Source of the DNA: Toxoplasma gondii ME49
Lineage: Eukaryota; Apicomplexa; Conoidasida; Eucoccidiorida; Sarcocystidae
NCBI RefSeq assembly: GCF_000006565.2
Contig: NC_031479.1
Span: 3,064,289 to 3,128,288, forward strand
DNA: 64,000 nucleotides
Direction of reading: 5' to 3'
Both the position numbers and the translations under genes were made by a program. Under the pieces are notes generated by a model that was not told where the DNA came from, did not search any database, and saw only the letters and a list, made by a program, of their open reading frames with translations. Each line of letters opens with the position of its first letter. Position 1 is the first letter of the stretch. Shown one piece after another: positions 1 through 12,500 of the stretch.

Positions 1-241
1 GAAGACCCGGCGAAACGCGGACACCGCAGCCGTGGCTGCGTGCATGGGCAAATTCAAATCGAAGGCAGCTTGCTGGAAAAGAAGACTCAAGTGGAGACGC
101 AGCGCGTCCCACACCTCGCTCGGAGACCCCTCCGGATAGCTCAGCGTCGGCTGCGGAGGAGCGGACGCGGCCGAGTCTGTCGCCCTCACCTCGCTCTCAG
201 CGGGCAGGCAGGGACCAAAGACCTTCTCGTCCCTCCGCATT
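1..241 (-). CDS. Unrecognised protein, internal or 3' exon, cut by left edge
   Basis: On the minus strand an open frame runs from an acceptor at 242-243 to the window edge. The acceptor is preceded by a strong pyrimidine tract. The frame contains an ATG at 240 and encodes at least 80 residues without a stop. The translation is mixed and protein-like: an acidic, Ala/Pro-rich start, then a segment around the motif SEVWDALRLHLSLLFQQAAF that looks like an amphipathic helix. I do not recognise the family. Because the acceptor looks real, the ATG at 240 may be internal and an upstream exon may lie to the right. I searched 242-2504 for one and found no convincing partner with a matching phase. The gene continues left of position 1. 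Confidence 0.5.
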
Positions 242-2504
242 CTGCCAGGGGGGAACAGAGGGAAAGGACGTCAAGAGAAACAAAGAGAGAAGCTGCCACG
301 AACCGGCAGTGGCGAGAGGACTGCATGTGTCGAATTGCTTCCAGATTTTGGGCAGGATACGGCCGCAGGAAACGAGAAACCGGAGCGCCGCAGCCATCAA
401 CGCCTGAGACGCGACGAGGTGTTCAGAGCAGGTAATGAAATGAAGAAGAGAAAATGTTTTCCTCAAGGACAGCGGGAGGAAGAGAATCCCCAAAGAGAGG
501 GAAGGTCACAAGCACACGCTTACAGGAAACTGACGGTTCTCGTGTACACCAAGAGTTCTCAAACGCAGAGTTCACGCAGCAGTAGTAGTTGAACGAAGGA
601 AGCGTAGGCTGTCTAAAAGCGATGATGCGTCTAGATGATTCTTGACGGGAAAATCCGCATGCCTGCTCTTCGCTATGCTACAGTCTGTTCTTTTCGTTCT
701 CATGTTCGGTGGGATTCCCGGAACTGAGCCGCGAAGAAGGGGGAAAAGAAGACCCGAGTGCAGCGGACAGATCGGATGCACACGCAAAAACTCTTGGCAG
801 TTTCATATCGACGAAGAGAAAGAAAAAGCTATGCGATGCTTTGTTTCTTGGGGCTGCTGAGGTAAATCCTCAAAGGGAAGATGGGTGCAGCTCGCGCGGG
901 CGTCAGCAACTGCCCGGCGAAACTCTCCCCATCATTGTCGAGAAATGCCACTGGAAGACGTCCAATAATCTTGTGTCCCTCTCATAAGAACTGTACACAA
1001 CGCACTGTCTTCCTTCCTCGGAAAAAGAGTGTAACTTCTGCAGAACGCAGAGCGAAGTGGCTGCATGCACTTTGCAGACACAGGCAGTCACGCATGCGCG
1101 GCTGTGTCTGCCGTGTCTCTTCATCTAGGGTTCACACTAACCAAGATGCACGCAGTTGTTTGCTGGCCCGTTGCTCAATCCCTTCTGTTTACAATTCCTT
1201 TTTTCCTTTCCAATATATGGCCTTTCGTGTTAATAATAATGTCAAGGTAAGACATAACAAAAGACTCCACTTCGTCGTCAACTGGTCGTCGGCACACCGT
1301 TGTTTTGCTCCGAGAGAGACCACTACTGAGCTACGGAGCCTCATGGACAGCGAAACGCTCATGGATGGAGTACGCTAGAAATACACTTTGGATGTGCTAG
1401 CCGTCAGTCATGAAGAAGTTTCTCCCAGTTTGTCAGTTCCATTGTAGCAGGATCATATACTTTTTCCGTGGATAGTGTGACGCGACCACAGTCCGTGTTG
1501 TGCATGGATGCGCAACATCAGCTTTCGAAAACACGTAGAACACAATTTAATATGGAATGGTACATAGATGTGGTACTTCGACTCCCGAAAAAGATTGCTC
1601 GCACGTGCAATGTAAGAAACGCCCACTCGGGCAACACGCAGAGATACCTACCAACATGTAGTGCCGACTCTAGCGTGCGAGCAGGTTTGTTTCGCTGAAC
1701 AGCGCAGGCCTTAGTGGAAGCAGTGATTTCCGCCAAAGTGCCGAAGATCTACCACAACATCTCAGGAAGGTGCGATTCAATTCGCAGCCGCCTGCTTTCC
1801 TTTCACCGGGCACAACTGACAAGAAGCACGGGTTTCCTGGAGGTTCCATAATAGGGAGGTATGGTCACCTGCCGGCAGAAATGAGCTGCGGTTGACCATG
1901 CCCTTCTTTCGGCATTCTGAGACTTTGGGGCTACTTTAGTGGTCTCACCACCATGACTGTGTGATGTTTTCTTCCATCCCCTTGCCACAGAACTGAACTT
2001 TTCTCTGTCTACACACTCAGGGTATTTTGTGTTATTTTGCGGGACAGACAACCGTGTATCTCAAATGAACCCGCTTGTTCGCTGGAGACTGCATCGCAAA
2101 GAAGTGCATCAGCGTGGACGCCAGCATTTGCAGAACGATCCGTTCCGTGGACCTGGGGAACACGTTCGTTGCTGGAAAGCGAGGGGAAACGCTGCAGAGT
2201 GTTTGTTTCCAAATGAGTCTCAAGAAAAAAAAACGTAGGTCTTGACTGTGTACGTTTATGTACATGCACCTGAGAGCGTCATACGCTTTAATGTGTAAAA
2301 GAGCATATCAAGCTCGCTACAGACGCTAACGCGGCACTGGGAAAGCAACCCGAAACTTGCAACTTTCCATGACGGACGCAGTGTTCAGATACCGCATTTG
2401 TGGGAAGGGAAAACGTTTCACCTCGGGCAGATGCGCGAGGCGTCAGTCACTTTTTTTATGAACCGTCAATGGCGGAAAACCTGCTTTTTCGTGGCTGTTT
2501 TCGA
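242..2504. other. Spacer or intron between the left partial gene and the SDR gene; no gene seen
   Basis: All frames are broken into short stretches. Most apparent starts are not ATG. I see no family motif and no chain of exons with consistent phase. It probably holds the 3' UTR of the dehydrogenase gene plus the 5' region or an intron of the left partial gene. Confidence 0.5.
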
Positions 2505-5500
2505 TCAGGTGGAATGCGGGGGACACCGTGATACACGCTGGGCAATTTCTTCGAGTTCCTGTGCTTCTTGTTCAATTTCTAATGCGTGGGCCTCGGCTCG
2601 TAAATCCAACAAGCTGCTCGCTAAGTCTGGTAAATACGCCTGCAAATACAAGTAGAAAAGGACCGGTGTTGTTGCGATCCAGCATTCGCGTAGTTTGTTT
2701 GAAGCAGCCTTCAGCATATACCTGGCGACCGTGTCAGGAGGCAGACCTGAAGATGGACAGGAAACACAACAAATCTCAATGAATCACTCCGCACGTCCGC
2801 ATACACACGAATAAAAGTGGATTTTCTATGGATCTGCGACAATATTCTGGCACAGTGCACAAATTAAGCCGCGAAGGAGAAACACTCTCAAACGATGTGC
2901 GGATCCGAGGAGTGGGTTGGAACAGTACGACCCTGGCATGTAGCTCGTTCCTATTTGTCTAACAACACATGCACAGAATACGTTCAGGCATCGCGCGTGA
3001 GGACGCCTGAAAACAAGCGCAGTGCCTCTCTTACCACTTGAAAGAAGCCGTAACTCAACTCAGTGTCTTCATGAGGAGATGAGATGTGCCTTGCGTGAAC
3101 TAACGTTTGTTCCTTGACCTTCCTATATATATGATGTGCATCACGATATGCGTTCAACGTGGCTGAATAATTCATACAAGTGGCCAACGAAGTGCCGGCT
3201 CGTCTTTTTTTTCATGCGAAACAACGCCACTCACCTGCAGCGGTGTCGGTGTGCATGTATGACGTGTCGTCAGTTAGAGGTGTTCCGTCCGGACCCAAAG
3301 TTTTGTAGCTGATTTTGGTCCGTATGTAGGAGGGGAGAGCGCTCGTTACAAAGATGTTCATGTTCTTCGCTTTGAGATCCCCTAAAAGACCCAAGCACAC
3401 ATTCATATTTGCTTGGTGAAGAGTGTTGCTCCACTTGTGTGAAACCAACCGGTGTCACTCAAATGCTGAGGTTTCCTTTTAGATACGCGTGGAAGGCTGT
3501 GAAACTGCGGCGGTGCGAAAAAGCACGCAAAGCGTAGGACGCTGAGTCAGTAACACACATGCGTAACCTCGTTACACTGCCCTGCCACTGCTAGAGACGC
3601 TTTGTTGAGGACCTGCTGGGTCTCAGCATCGCCAATGAAGGGAAACACATGCCACGGAAATCTCTGCAACAAGTGGCAATATTTACTGACACACAAGCTA
3701 CCACATTCGAACCCATACTACACCCAAAACAACTGAAGAGGCTTTACTGAAGGGATTTGTGCCTGTCAAGTGCCGACACCACGTAAGTGTGTACTTAGTC
3801 GTTCCCTCCTTGCGGGTAGAAGAACAAATAAACCTTCCCTCTTGAAATGCTGACACGTTCACGGTCTCTCCGAAAGTTCGATGGACTGGCGCGACACACG
3901 GCACATCTGCATAATAGCTACGGAACTTGTACATGCTGCTTACTTGACAAGGCTTCGGCGAAGCACAGAAGACCAACTTTAGACACAGAATAAGGTTCGT
4001 GACCGCATGCAACCAGCTTGCTTCTCCCCGAATTTGTGAAAATGATGTGACCGAAGCCTGCCTTGCTCATAATAGGAAGAAGCAGCTTCGTCAGTTTCAT
4101 CTGCGCTAGCAAATCAGTCTTTATAATCTTTTCCGCAGCCTCGTAAGACATGAAAAGTCCCCGACTCGCGATACCTGAAAACGCACCAGAACATGATAGT
4201 TGGAGTCGAAAATCGCAGCAAGACACAATGTGATTTGAATTTAGACAAACGAGGATTCAGAATCGCCTTTTTATACCAGATACAATTGAGAATGGCGCAA
4301 GGGCGGCAACAGACCCGACATGCCTGTGTCGATAGTTCCCTCCACTTGCTTATTAATCATCGAGTGTCTGGATACACCACTACTGACGATGGAATCACTA
4401 AAAGGCAAACTCCCACCACTTCGTTACCGTTGAGCAAGTATTAACGAACCCGCGTTGTTGAAGAGAAAATCTATGCGGCCGTTAGGTGCCCAAGCCGTGG
4501 CTTTCACGACGATGTCCTCGAATGATTCGAGCTGTAGCAGATCGAAGGGCAGGAGGAGAAAATCGTTTTCTGACTTCTGCACTCCCTTGAGGGAGCAGAA
4601 AGTAACCACATCTTGCTTCGCTGCCTGCAGATCTTCGATCTTTCGACTCGACATGATAACCCGGCATCCCCGATGCGCCAGCAGTCGGCAGAGGCTTAGA
4701 CCAACGCCACTGGAGGAGCCTGCGAGACGGGACAACCGCAACGAGACCAGTGTGTATCCACAGAGATACGTACAAATACGAATGCGCAGTTGGAAGCACC
4801 CACACTGCCCAGTGTCCACCCCCCTTTGCAAGAGCCGCAGAAAATGGCTAGTCCACCTCCCGGAAGCCTCCTTCTTCGAGGTGAATGGACTCCTCGAAAG
4901 CTTGATTGGATATGAAACAGCTCGAAGAGTATTGTTTATCTTGTCGCCTGGCGTGGCAACTATCCTGACACCTCGTTGGGTCGTTTTACCGCACCTGAAA
5001 GACCGGACGCAGCAGCGTCACAGCCACGGCGCAGTAACGGCGCACGCACCGAGACACCACGAACTCTGGCAGACTTCCCAGATGATCTCGGGGAGAATCT
5101 ATGTAATGGTGCACGTAGGCGTATGCCTATCTACCAGCTGTGTATGAAACATATAAACGCACGCATGCGTCTGTACTCTTAAACAAATGTAACCGTGGAG
5201 CTACTCACGCAGGGTGAATGCCCTACTGCCGGCTTCAGTCGACGATGCGGTACAGGGTTCTACTACCAGTCTCACCCGGGCATTACACGCCCCAGTCTGT
5301 CCGTCGTAGTGTACACTTCCCTTCAATTGCTCTACTCCTTCCCCGCTACAAAGAAATACCAAGAAAAACAGATCTTGATGGCAGTATAACGACTTAGCAG
5401 ATTTCGTGGCCGCGTTTAAGAAGTTTCTGTGACCTCAATAAAACGGAGAAGGACTCTCCGCCTGAGAGCGTACTCGCCGCACTGCCATTGATATGAGGCA

Positions 5501-5821
5501 CTATACCTTCTCTGGGGGGCCCGACGGTCCTTGTGCGGACCGAGAGCAACTAAGAAAAATCTCCTTCCGGGACTGTGACACCCGCCTAGTTCTGGCGAAC
5601 TCACCTGTCACCCACGCAACACGGTTCCGCCAGTACCCCGTTTTCTCGGGCAACAACATAGTCCAGAAATCCGCCTGTCGAAGAAGGTACGCGGCACAGA
5701 GCGACCAGATGAAGTTCAACGCACCAGCCGCCAGCTTGAGACTCGCACAGCACGCGACTGCGAGTAAGAGAGGCGAAGCGAGGGCGCTGGCTAGCACGCT
5801 CCCAACCGCTTGAATATCCAT
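2505..5821 (-). CDS. Membrane-anchored short-chain dehydrogenase/reductase, DHRS7-like (5 exons, 368 aa)
   Basis: Exons on the minus strand: 5821-5605, 4719-4450, 4174-3944, 3381-3235, 2746-2505. All phases agree and the total is 1107 nt. Residues 8-48 are hydrophobic, a likely membrane anchor. A classical Rossmann SDR domain follows: cofactor motif TGSSSGVG (72-79), NNAG (160-163), Ser211, and YSVSK with Tyr224 and Lys228, the expected 13-residue Ser-Tyr spacing. The C-terminal helix after the fold matches the extended end of DHRS7-type enzymes. The family uses NAD(P)H to reduce a carbonyl, often on a lipid or steroid; the substrate cannot be read here. The Asn of the catalytic tetrad appears to be Asp183. 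The start at 5821 is the only ATG that gives the hydrophobic leader. It lies head to head with eIF2B beta. A ketosphinganine reductase role is possible but unproven. Confidence 0.93.
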
Positions 5822-8172
5822 GATCTCTCGTAGTGGCCTGAACTCTAGAAAATGGAAATTTTGTGAGAATTGAAAGCAAAGATGGGGGAGACGACAGAAG
5901 ACACCATTGCCGAATGCAAGAGAACTACCATCTGAGATTTATATTAGGTGAGGGCGATGACATTCAATACGTGCCGGGCGCTCCCCGCCTGTCGGCACCG
6001 TACGGGATGATCGGGATGATCGTACATTCACACCCAACCGGCCGCTTTCGTGAGAGGACCTTGTGTGTGCACCCGTTGGTAAGAGACGCACACGCATTCC
6101 GGCAAGCCGATTATCACGCTGCCTTTCAGGGAAGCGTTGGGAGCGTTCTTTCGAAGGGGAGTACATTGAGTGACACTCGTTCACGGCTGCAGGAAACATA
6201 GAGCATGTCCTACTATTCACTGACGGCATTTACCACTTACAGAGGGACGGGACGCTGCCAAATCGGTCTTTTCCAGATGTATGGTTCAATCGCAACGTAC
6301 CGGTCAGCCACGGCGCAGGCGGCCCTTCACGATTGCAAAGACAGGCTCGCTTCCCGCTATTACATGATTACATCCAGAGGCTATAGCAATGGCTTCTCCG
6401 CAAGGCAAACACAAGACAGACATTTTGGCAAACGGTGGCGCTGGCACCCACCAACCGCTGGGGGCGTGAAACACTCTTTGACGCAAAACCTGCAAACGGT
6501 GCACATTCGTTCGTCCAGGAGTACGCCATTCCGCGATTCAAACTTGAGTAGACGTATGTTCCTTTGAGCATGCGGTGTAACGACGGTCGTGTTTCTTCTT
6601 GCGTCTGCTTCTCGCCGTTGTGCGGGAGACTGCTCGGACCTGCAACCCATTCGCTGGAGGCGGCTTCGGGCGGCAGCTCGTCACGAGGCTGCAATTGAGC
6701 GTTATCGGTAAAGACGCACACGATACTCGCACTAACATCCTCACACATACTCGTGCTGTCCTTGCTGATGAGCGTAAGCGAGTCTCGTGTAGTGGCACAA
6801 ATGCATATAGGGAGAACCGTCACCGTTAGGTGGAGAACAACTTGTGCGCTTCTGCTGCTGTCATCTACTCTAGCACCGATGGCAGAGGTGGTACCAGTGC
6901 GGCAGCACGCAAAAGTTCTGTTGCGAACGGGCTTTCGTTCCTCCCCAGAAACTGCACTTCCAGCTGTCACTCCTTTGAATCACCTGAGGAGTAACAGGGA
7001 AGTTAGTTACACCCAGGCGCTTCCCTCAAGAGACTGCGTAAGCTTGGCTCCCTCCCCAAGCCACTCTTCAAGGACACTGCGAATCAAGTATCTGTTACGT
7101 CTATGACCTGTGTGTGGCGTGGTAACCCAAGGAGAAGTGCCCGCGGCGGTTAACAACAACTGAACACCGTAGTGTCAAACGAAAGCGAAAAAACCCGAGA
7201 GCCAGCAGCGAGACAGACTCTGTGTGATATCCCAGGAACTCTACAGTGGTTAAGACGTCAGAGGCGACCTGCGACGGACATAAGCAAATTTGCTAGTACT
7301 CCACTCAGCACATGCACGCCGGTCTGCGAAAAGAGCAAACGCGCTTGGGGAACCGGACCGATGTTTGTAACAGGAAGGGCGCAATTCCACTGCAGCAGTT
7401 TGGCGTGCTCCGCATGCATTTTTGACCTGTGCAGGTAAAACAATACACTTTGAGCCCTCTTTTTAACCCCGCCCCCCGTGCTAATGTAGACTACCGCATG
7501 CATGATTCAAGATTTGGCAGGCAACTCATCAGCAGAAAATCCAGTACGTCTTCAGAATTTGAGTGTGTTCTGCATATCTCGAGACGCAGTATCGGCCCGT
7601 CCATATTGAAAATGTGCAAACTGGGAGTGTTTGGGAGAGGGAGAAGTGAGCATCTGTGAGCTGCGCATCTAGCTGCCTCATCGTCTCCACTCACTTGAGT
7701 TCTTTTAGCCGCCAATCTGTAGCCATCCACGATGTATTTAACTCTCGCAGGTTCGGTCTAATGTCCGTGATCGGACCGGTTTTCATGCTTGTTTGGAAGA
7801 TGTAGCCACTAACTATGTTGGTTCAGAGTTAAGCCAGCAAAGGAGTTACGTCTGTGGTAGTCGCTAATCTACCATTAGAGTCATGACATGTCGCTGCGCA
7901 TAGAAACTGGCCCGACGAAGGACAGTGGGTTTGTGTATGGTTCCAAAGCTACACCTTTCTTGATATACACATGTGGAGATTGTTGAACACACTAAATATG
8001 GTTTCGAGACGGAGTGTCACTGCACTTCCTCAAAGTTATACAGTTTGCTGGTTACTGGTTAATATGTAACTAGAAAGATATACATCCTCTTATGAAGAAC
8101 TCCAAAATTGCACCGACACGAGAACGAGTCGGTGCGTGCGTCTCCTGATGCCACCCCAGCTCGAATTTTCGC

Positions 8173-8180
8173 TGCATGCA
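8173..8180. promoter_or_regulatory. TGCATGCA palindrome, possible ApiAP2 site
   Basis: TGCATGCA is the palindrome bound by a known Plasmodium ApiAP2 domain, and related motifs are reported in apicomplexan promoters. It lies about 1.3 kb upstream of the eIF2B beta ATG. The same octamer also occurs inside introns here (for example 12237-12244), so on sequence alone this is only a candidate. Confidence 0.2.
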
Positions 8181-8282
8181 CTCAATCGACGCTGCCCCTA
8201 CTGCGTATTGTCCCGCCGTTTCTTTTTTCGTAAGAGTTAACGCTAACGACGCTTTGTCTCGTGACTGCCGATGCGAATGAAG

Positions 8283-8576
8283 TCATTCTGATGCGGATGT
8301 TGTCTCAGATTTCCGCAGCTCCAGGGGACGTTTCCGAACTGGTCCGTCTCCCGTGACTCGTGCGAGTACACCGGAGGCTCGCGTGTCAAAACGGTACACA
8401 ACTCCTTTGCAGACACAGCGCAAGACGATGTTGGTTGGAAAGCGTTCTGAGTTTTGGCAGCGAATACGGAGGACAAAGCTGTCGCCGCACTGTACATCAT
8501 TCATTGACGAGACCCGAAAACGTTCCATGCTTTTGCCGTCTTCGTGAATCTCCGTGGCTGTCCGCATCGGTGCCAT
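8283..8576 (-). CDS. Small hypothetical ORF, 97 aa
   Basis: An uninterrupted ATG-to-TGA frame of 98 codons. The composition is even and protein-like, with a stretch of alternating hydrophobic residues around GDSFVLRIRC that suggests beta strands. An in-frame stop sits three codons upstream of the ATG, so this is the first possible start unless an intron acceptor (ccag at 8577-8581) is used. No family is recognised. It lies alone in an otherwise non-coding spacer, so it may be a small gene, one exon of a missed gene, or chance. Confidence 0.27.
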   Translation of the reverse strand: MAPMRTATEIHEDGKSMERFRVSSMNDVQCGDSFVLRIRCQNSERFPTNIVLRCVCKGVVYRFDTRASGVLARVTGDGPVRKRPLELRKSETTSASE

Positions 8577-9379
8577 GCTGGTTCAGAGGCGCAGCGGACA
8601 ATCGAAGAGGCTGCAACTAATGTACCGCCATTTGTTTAGTCGGGCTGCTCGTCGGCTTCAGAGATGTAATTCTGCATGAGACCTCCACAGCCGCTTCGGC
8701 TTCCCGTCTCCCGTCACGAAAAACGGAACCGAACAGAGTGAGAGACGGCGCGCCGTCGGTGTTCCAGCAAGGCGCCTGTTTGTCAATCTACATGCTTCGT
8801 TTTGTATCCCCTCTCTCCCCCAGTTCAGCTCATTCAACTTCCGCCTTCGCTCTCTCAAAATCGCGGACAAAAGTTGTCCAGCCGCCTTTTCAACCGCTAG
8901 CTTCCCCCCCTTTCTTGCCACAACTTGTGGAGGGCCGACGCGATTTATACACGAAAAGAAGGGAACAGCAAAGCAGTTGCTTATTAATGCCGTGTTCCGC
9001 TGAAAACCACGAATACGTTCCTTTGCTTGGGGCTCTGACTACACGATGCATCTGCCTAGGCTTTGTCACCGACTTTCCTAGGTATGTTTCTTTGTCTCGC
9101 ACTTAACCTGAGGAATGCCTGCTGTGATGAAAGAGTGGCCTTCTCCCTGTTGCTTGACTCACTACGCGGCAGGCGAATTTGCCCGCTGTTTCACTCGGCC
9201 ACCGTTTTGTTTGGTGTCTCAATTCCCGGTTAACCTGTGTTCTGCTACCGCCGTTTTTCCTTTTCTGCATGGCCTTCCTCTGCCCCTGCTACGATGCGTC
9301 CCGTGTAGTGTCCGCTCTGGAAAACCGACTTTACGCGATACGAGCGCTAAATGCTTGAATGAAAACACGGACATAACTT

Positions 9380-9508
9380 CCTCAGGTCTATGTACACTTC
9401 GTGACTTGTTTCCAGCGTTCTTCCCGAGGTGTACGTACACTTCTTGACTTGTGCATATCGTCCTTCCTCAGATGTACGAGCACCCCGTGGCTTGTGTGTA
9501 TCCTGATG
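9380..9508 (+). repeat. Three imperfect 43-bp tandem repeats in the eIF2B beta leader
   Basis: Units at 9380-9422, 9423-9465 and 9466-9508 have the same length and share the core pattern GGT(c/g)TA(t/c)GTACACTTC(g/t)TGACTTGT. Unit 3 is the most diverged and ends on the ATG used for eIF2B beta. Unit 1 contains a four-codon open frame (ATG at 9390, then TGA). Unit 3 contains an ATG at 9472 that is out of frame and reads past the main start. Confidence 0.7.
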
Positions 9509-12500
9509 GAGGGCATGAAGAGCACTCGGAGTCCGCAGGACCCTGCGAGCCTCCCGGAGACCGACGCGCGCGGGATGATGGGGCGGTCCTCTTACGTCGG
9601 CCTTTCGATTTCCTCGCGCAGCGGCTCTTTGGATCGCAGCAGCATGCCCCCGCCGCCTCTGTTGTCTTACGTTCCGCCGAAGAAGTGTCTGTGCTGCGAA
9701 ATGACGGCGCCGGCGGACGCTGGAGGCGCGGAGAAAAGCGTTCGAGCCAAGGCGGACCGCAGCACAGAAAAGCGGACAGACGACGTGGAGCAGGCCGCCG
9801 CTCAGGCCTTCGCTGATGCTCAGAGCCGCGCGGAGGAAAGTGAGAAGCGTGAGACAGGGCGAGATCTGCCGCCGAATTCCGGAGCATCTGGATTCCAGGA
9901 CCCAGGCGCAGCGCGGCGCCTCTCGGCGGCCCTCACGGCTGAAACGGTGTACACCTCGCTGAGGCCGGCGACAGGCGAAGGCGTACCGCTGATGGCGGAA
10001 GCCTCCTACTCGTTGGAGGAGTTCCAGAAAGACAACTCGAGCATGGACGACACTCCCCTCCCGGTGCGCTCGTCTTCCTGTCCGACTTCATACGCGACGT
10101 CCAGTTTCGAGACGGGGGGCGCCGGTGTGATGGCACTGCAACGCAAGGGTGAGAACACAGCACCAGGTGACAGAGAGAAAAGGACCTCCGAGGGGGCAGG
10201 CGTCCGACCGTTGGCAGGCGCGCAGCGGACAACGTCTTCCACTTGCGAGTGGACAGCGCCCTTTATTGAGGCTCTTATCCTTCAGCTCAGGAGACGGGAA
10301 CTCCGAGGAAGCCACCAAGCTGCGCGACGCACTGCTGAGGTACGTCAAGGAGACTATGGCCACCACATAACTGTACAAGTATGTATAATTTTAGGTATCA
10401 ATACAAATATATCTTCATATATATATATATATATATGGCCATCTATATACATGTGCAGATGTCTCTCTTGTAAATGCACGCCGATGGTGGCCGTAATTTG
10501 ATAGAGTGATTACGCGTTAACATCTGTACAACAAGTCGACATGTAGTCGGTATAGGACTGTTTGCTGTACGTACATTCGATGCCAGATGTCCACGCCTGT
10601 GTAGAATTCGAGAAACGAATTATATTTGGCTGATGGGCTGCGGTCACCCTGGTGGCCGCTGCCTCGTCCGTCGATCGCATGCAGTGGATGACGAACCAGT
10701 TTCTGCCTTTTGCTTTTTTCAGGTTCTGCGTCGCCTTGTCGATGTCTATCCGTGGCAAACAACGCATGAACTCATCGATGTCGTGAAGCACGTCGGCCGT
10801 CGCCTTATTCGCGCAAGCCCCATGGAGTTCCTCGTTGCTAACGTCTTGAGAAGAGTAATTCCTTCTCCGTTTCCCTTCGTGTCTCCGTTTCGTATCGTCT
10901 TCTCGATCTGCGTCTCTGTCTTCTGTCGGATTCGTTTCACTATCCTGCATTCTGCTTAACTCATTGTCTTCGTGTCGCTCCTCTTTTTGTCGGCTGTCTG
11001 TGTCGTGGTTCCTCTTGTCTTTCTTCCTGAAAAACGCGGTCTTTTTTTCGTGCCTCTCCTCACCACTTTCTCGTTCCGCATCCAGCCGGATCTAGTAGAC
11101 TCAGAAGCCTTAAATCTTCAACTGTCTGATGGCCCGGCTGTATCTCCACCTTTCCTTCGCGAGTCTCTGACAGCGCATGCTCACCGAAGCGCTCCCCGCA
11201 CACCCCCCTCACTCGACCTGTCTACGTTTGGAATCTCTCTGGATTTCTCCACTCCCTGCGTCGCCTGACGTTGCTTGGTTTTGACCTTCTTTCTGGCATT
11301 TTCTCCCGTGCTGCATTCACGACACCTTGCATGCTTCTTCTCCCCGAAGGACCACCTTGCCCTCTTGCTCTGCCCCTCACGGCCTGCGTGTGGACTTCAC
11401 TTTTGCTGAGCCTTTTTCTCGTACTGCATGTGCGACGCCTTGCATGCGACGAGTAGATGAAACATCACCTAGCGTTCTCCATGGCACCTGGTGGCTTTCG
11501 CGCAGGTTCTGTGCATCATCCGCCGAGAGCATTACAAACACGTGGAGCTGCAGAGACACCGACAGCAACAGCAGGCTGCCGAGCGCGCGCAGAAGAGCCG
11601 GGACGTCTCTTCGCTTCTCTCGAGCCCAGGGTCCTTTTCTGAGGCGACCCGAGAAAGCTCAAGAAAAGCCGAGAGTCCCTCGGAAACGGCACTGTGTCGC
11701 TCGTGTGGGTGCGTCTCTTCCAGCGCCTCTGTTTCACTCGGACGCGGAGAAGGAAACAGTCGCCAGGGCGAAGAGCGCGAGCAGCTGCCCTTGAGGCCTG
11801 GCGCCAGTGGAGAGCACCTTCTCTTCTCACACGAAAGGCCCGCGTTGCATCGAACGACTTCCGGAACGCTCCACGTCGCGCGCTGGGCCTCGCAGCGGGC
11901 GGCACCTTCCATGGCGATGTACTTCGACCCCTACGCCTCGCCTGGAGCAGACGACTGTCGACCCATTTCTGCCTCGGTCAAGCAGTCGATCTTTGAGGTA
12001 ACGCACTGGGAACGGGGAGAAGCGGTGTGACAGAGGACGCCCAGATCGACAGGAACGCACGGGAACCGCGTGCTGCCGTTCCTTCAGGAGTGGAGAAGAG
12101 GGAGGAGCGAGGTCCTCAAAAGACGGTGTGGGGTCAGGGGAGTGATTGATGGTGCCTGGGGCGTTCGTGGTCGACTCGGAGGACTTCCAGACGAGACACA
12201 GGACCCTGTATCAAAATACGTGATGAGACAAAATTGTGCATGCAAATCTATATACAGAGAGAGACATATGTATGCACGTGCATGCATACATTCAGACAAG
12301 CAAACACATGTTGACATATACATATATATATATATATATATATGTATACATATATATATATGTATATATTCGTGTTTATATATTGACATGCAGAGAAACG
12401 CATGTACGTAGAGGCACATGCACGTCTGCGTCTGGGCGCCTTTCCTGATTTGTTGGTGTGTATGTGTACGCATGCGCAAGTGGAGGTGATCAGGCACAAC

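Larger units (their letters stand above)
5822..9505. other. Divergent intergenic region, SDR / eIF2B beta
   Basis: This 3.7-kb spacer between two divergent genes should hold both promoters and 5' leaders. The only features I can support are a small ORF at 8283-8576, a TGCATGCA palindrome at 8173 and three 43-bp repeats just before the eIF2B beta start. A 200-codon minus-strand open frame at 6368-6970 has no ATG at its head and no family resemblance. The part from about 9120 to 9505 becomes pyrimidine-rich on the plus strand, as expected of a leader for the downstream gene. Confidence 0.5.

Noticed and set aside
6368..6970. 200-codon minus-strand open frame, with a Cys-rich stretch (CTVCRFCVKECF) in an overlapping frame
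   Set aside because: No ATG at the head, no acceptor with a tract, no domain; the Cys pattern is in another short frame and matches no ferredoxin spacing.
10149..10345. Possible intron or frameshift near the end of eIF2B beta exon 1, suggested by a GT at 10149 and an alternative frame reading SSGDGNSEEATKLRD
   Set aside because: The uninterrupted frame gives IEALILQL followed by a phase-0 donor that joins the conserved helix in exon 2; the alternative frame does not join in phase.
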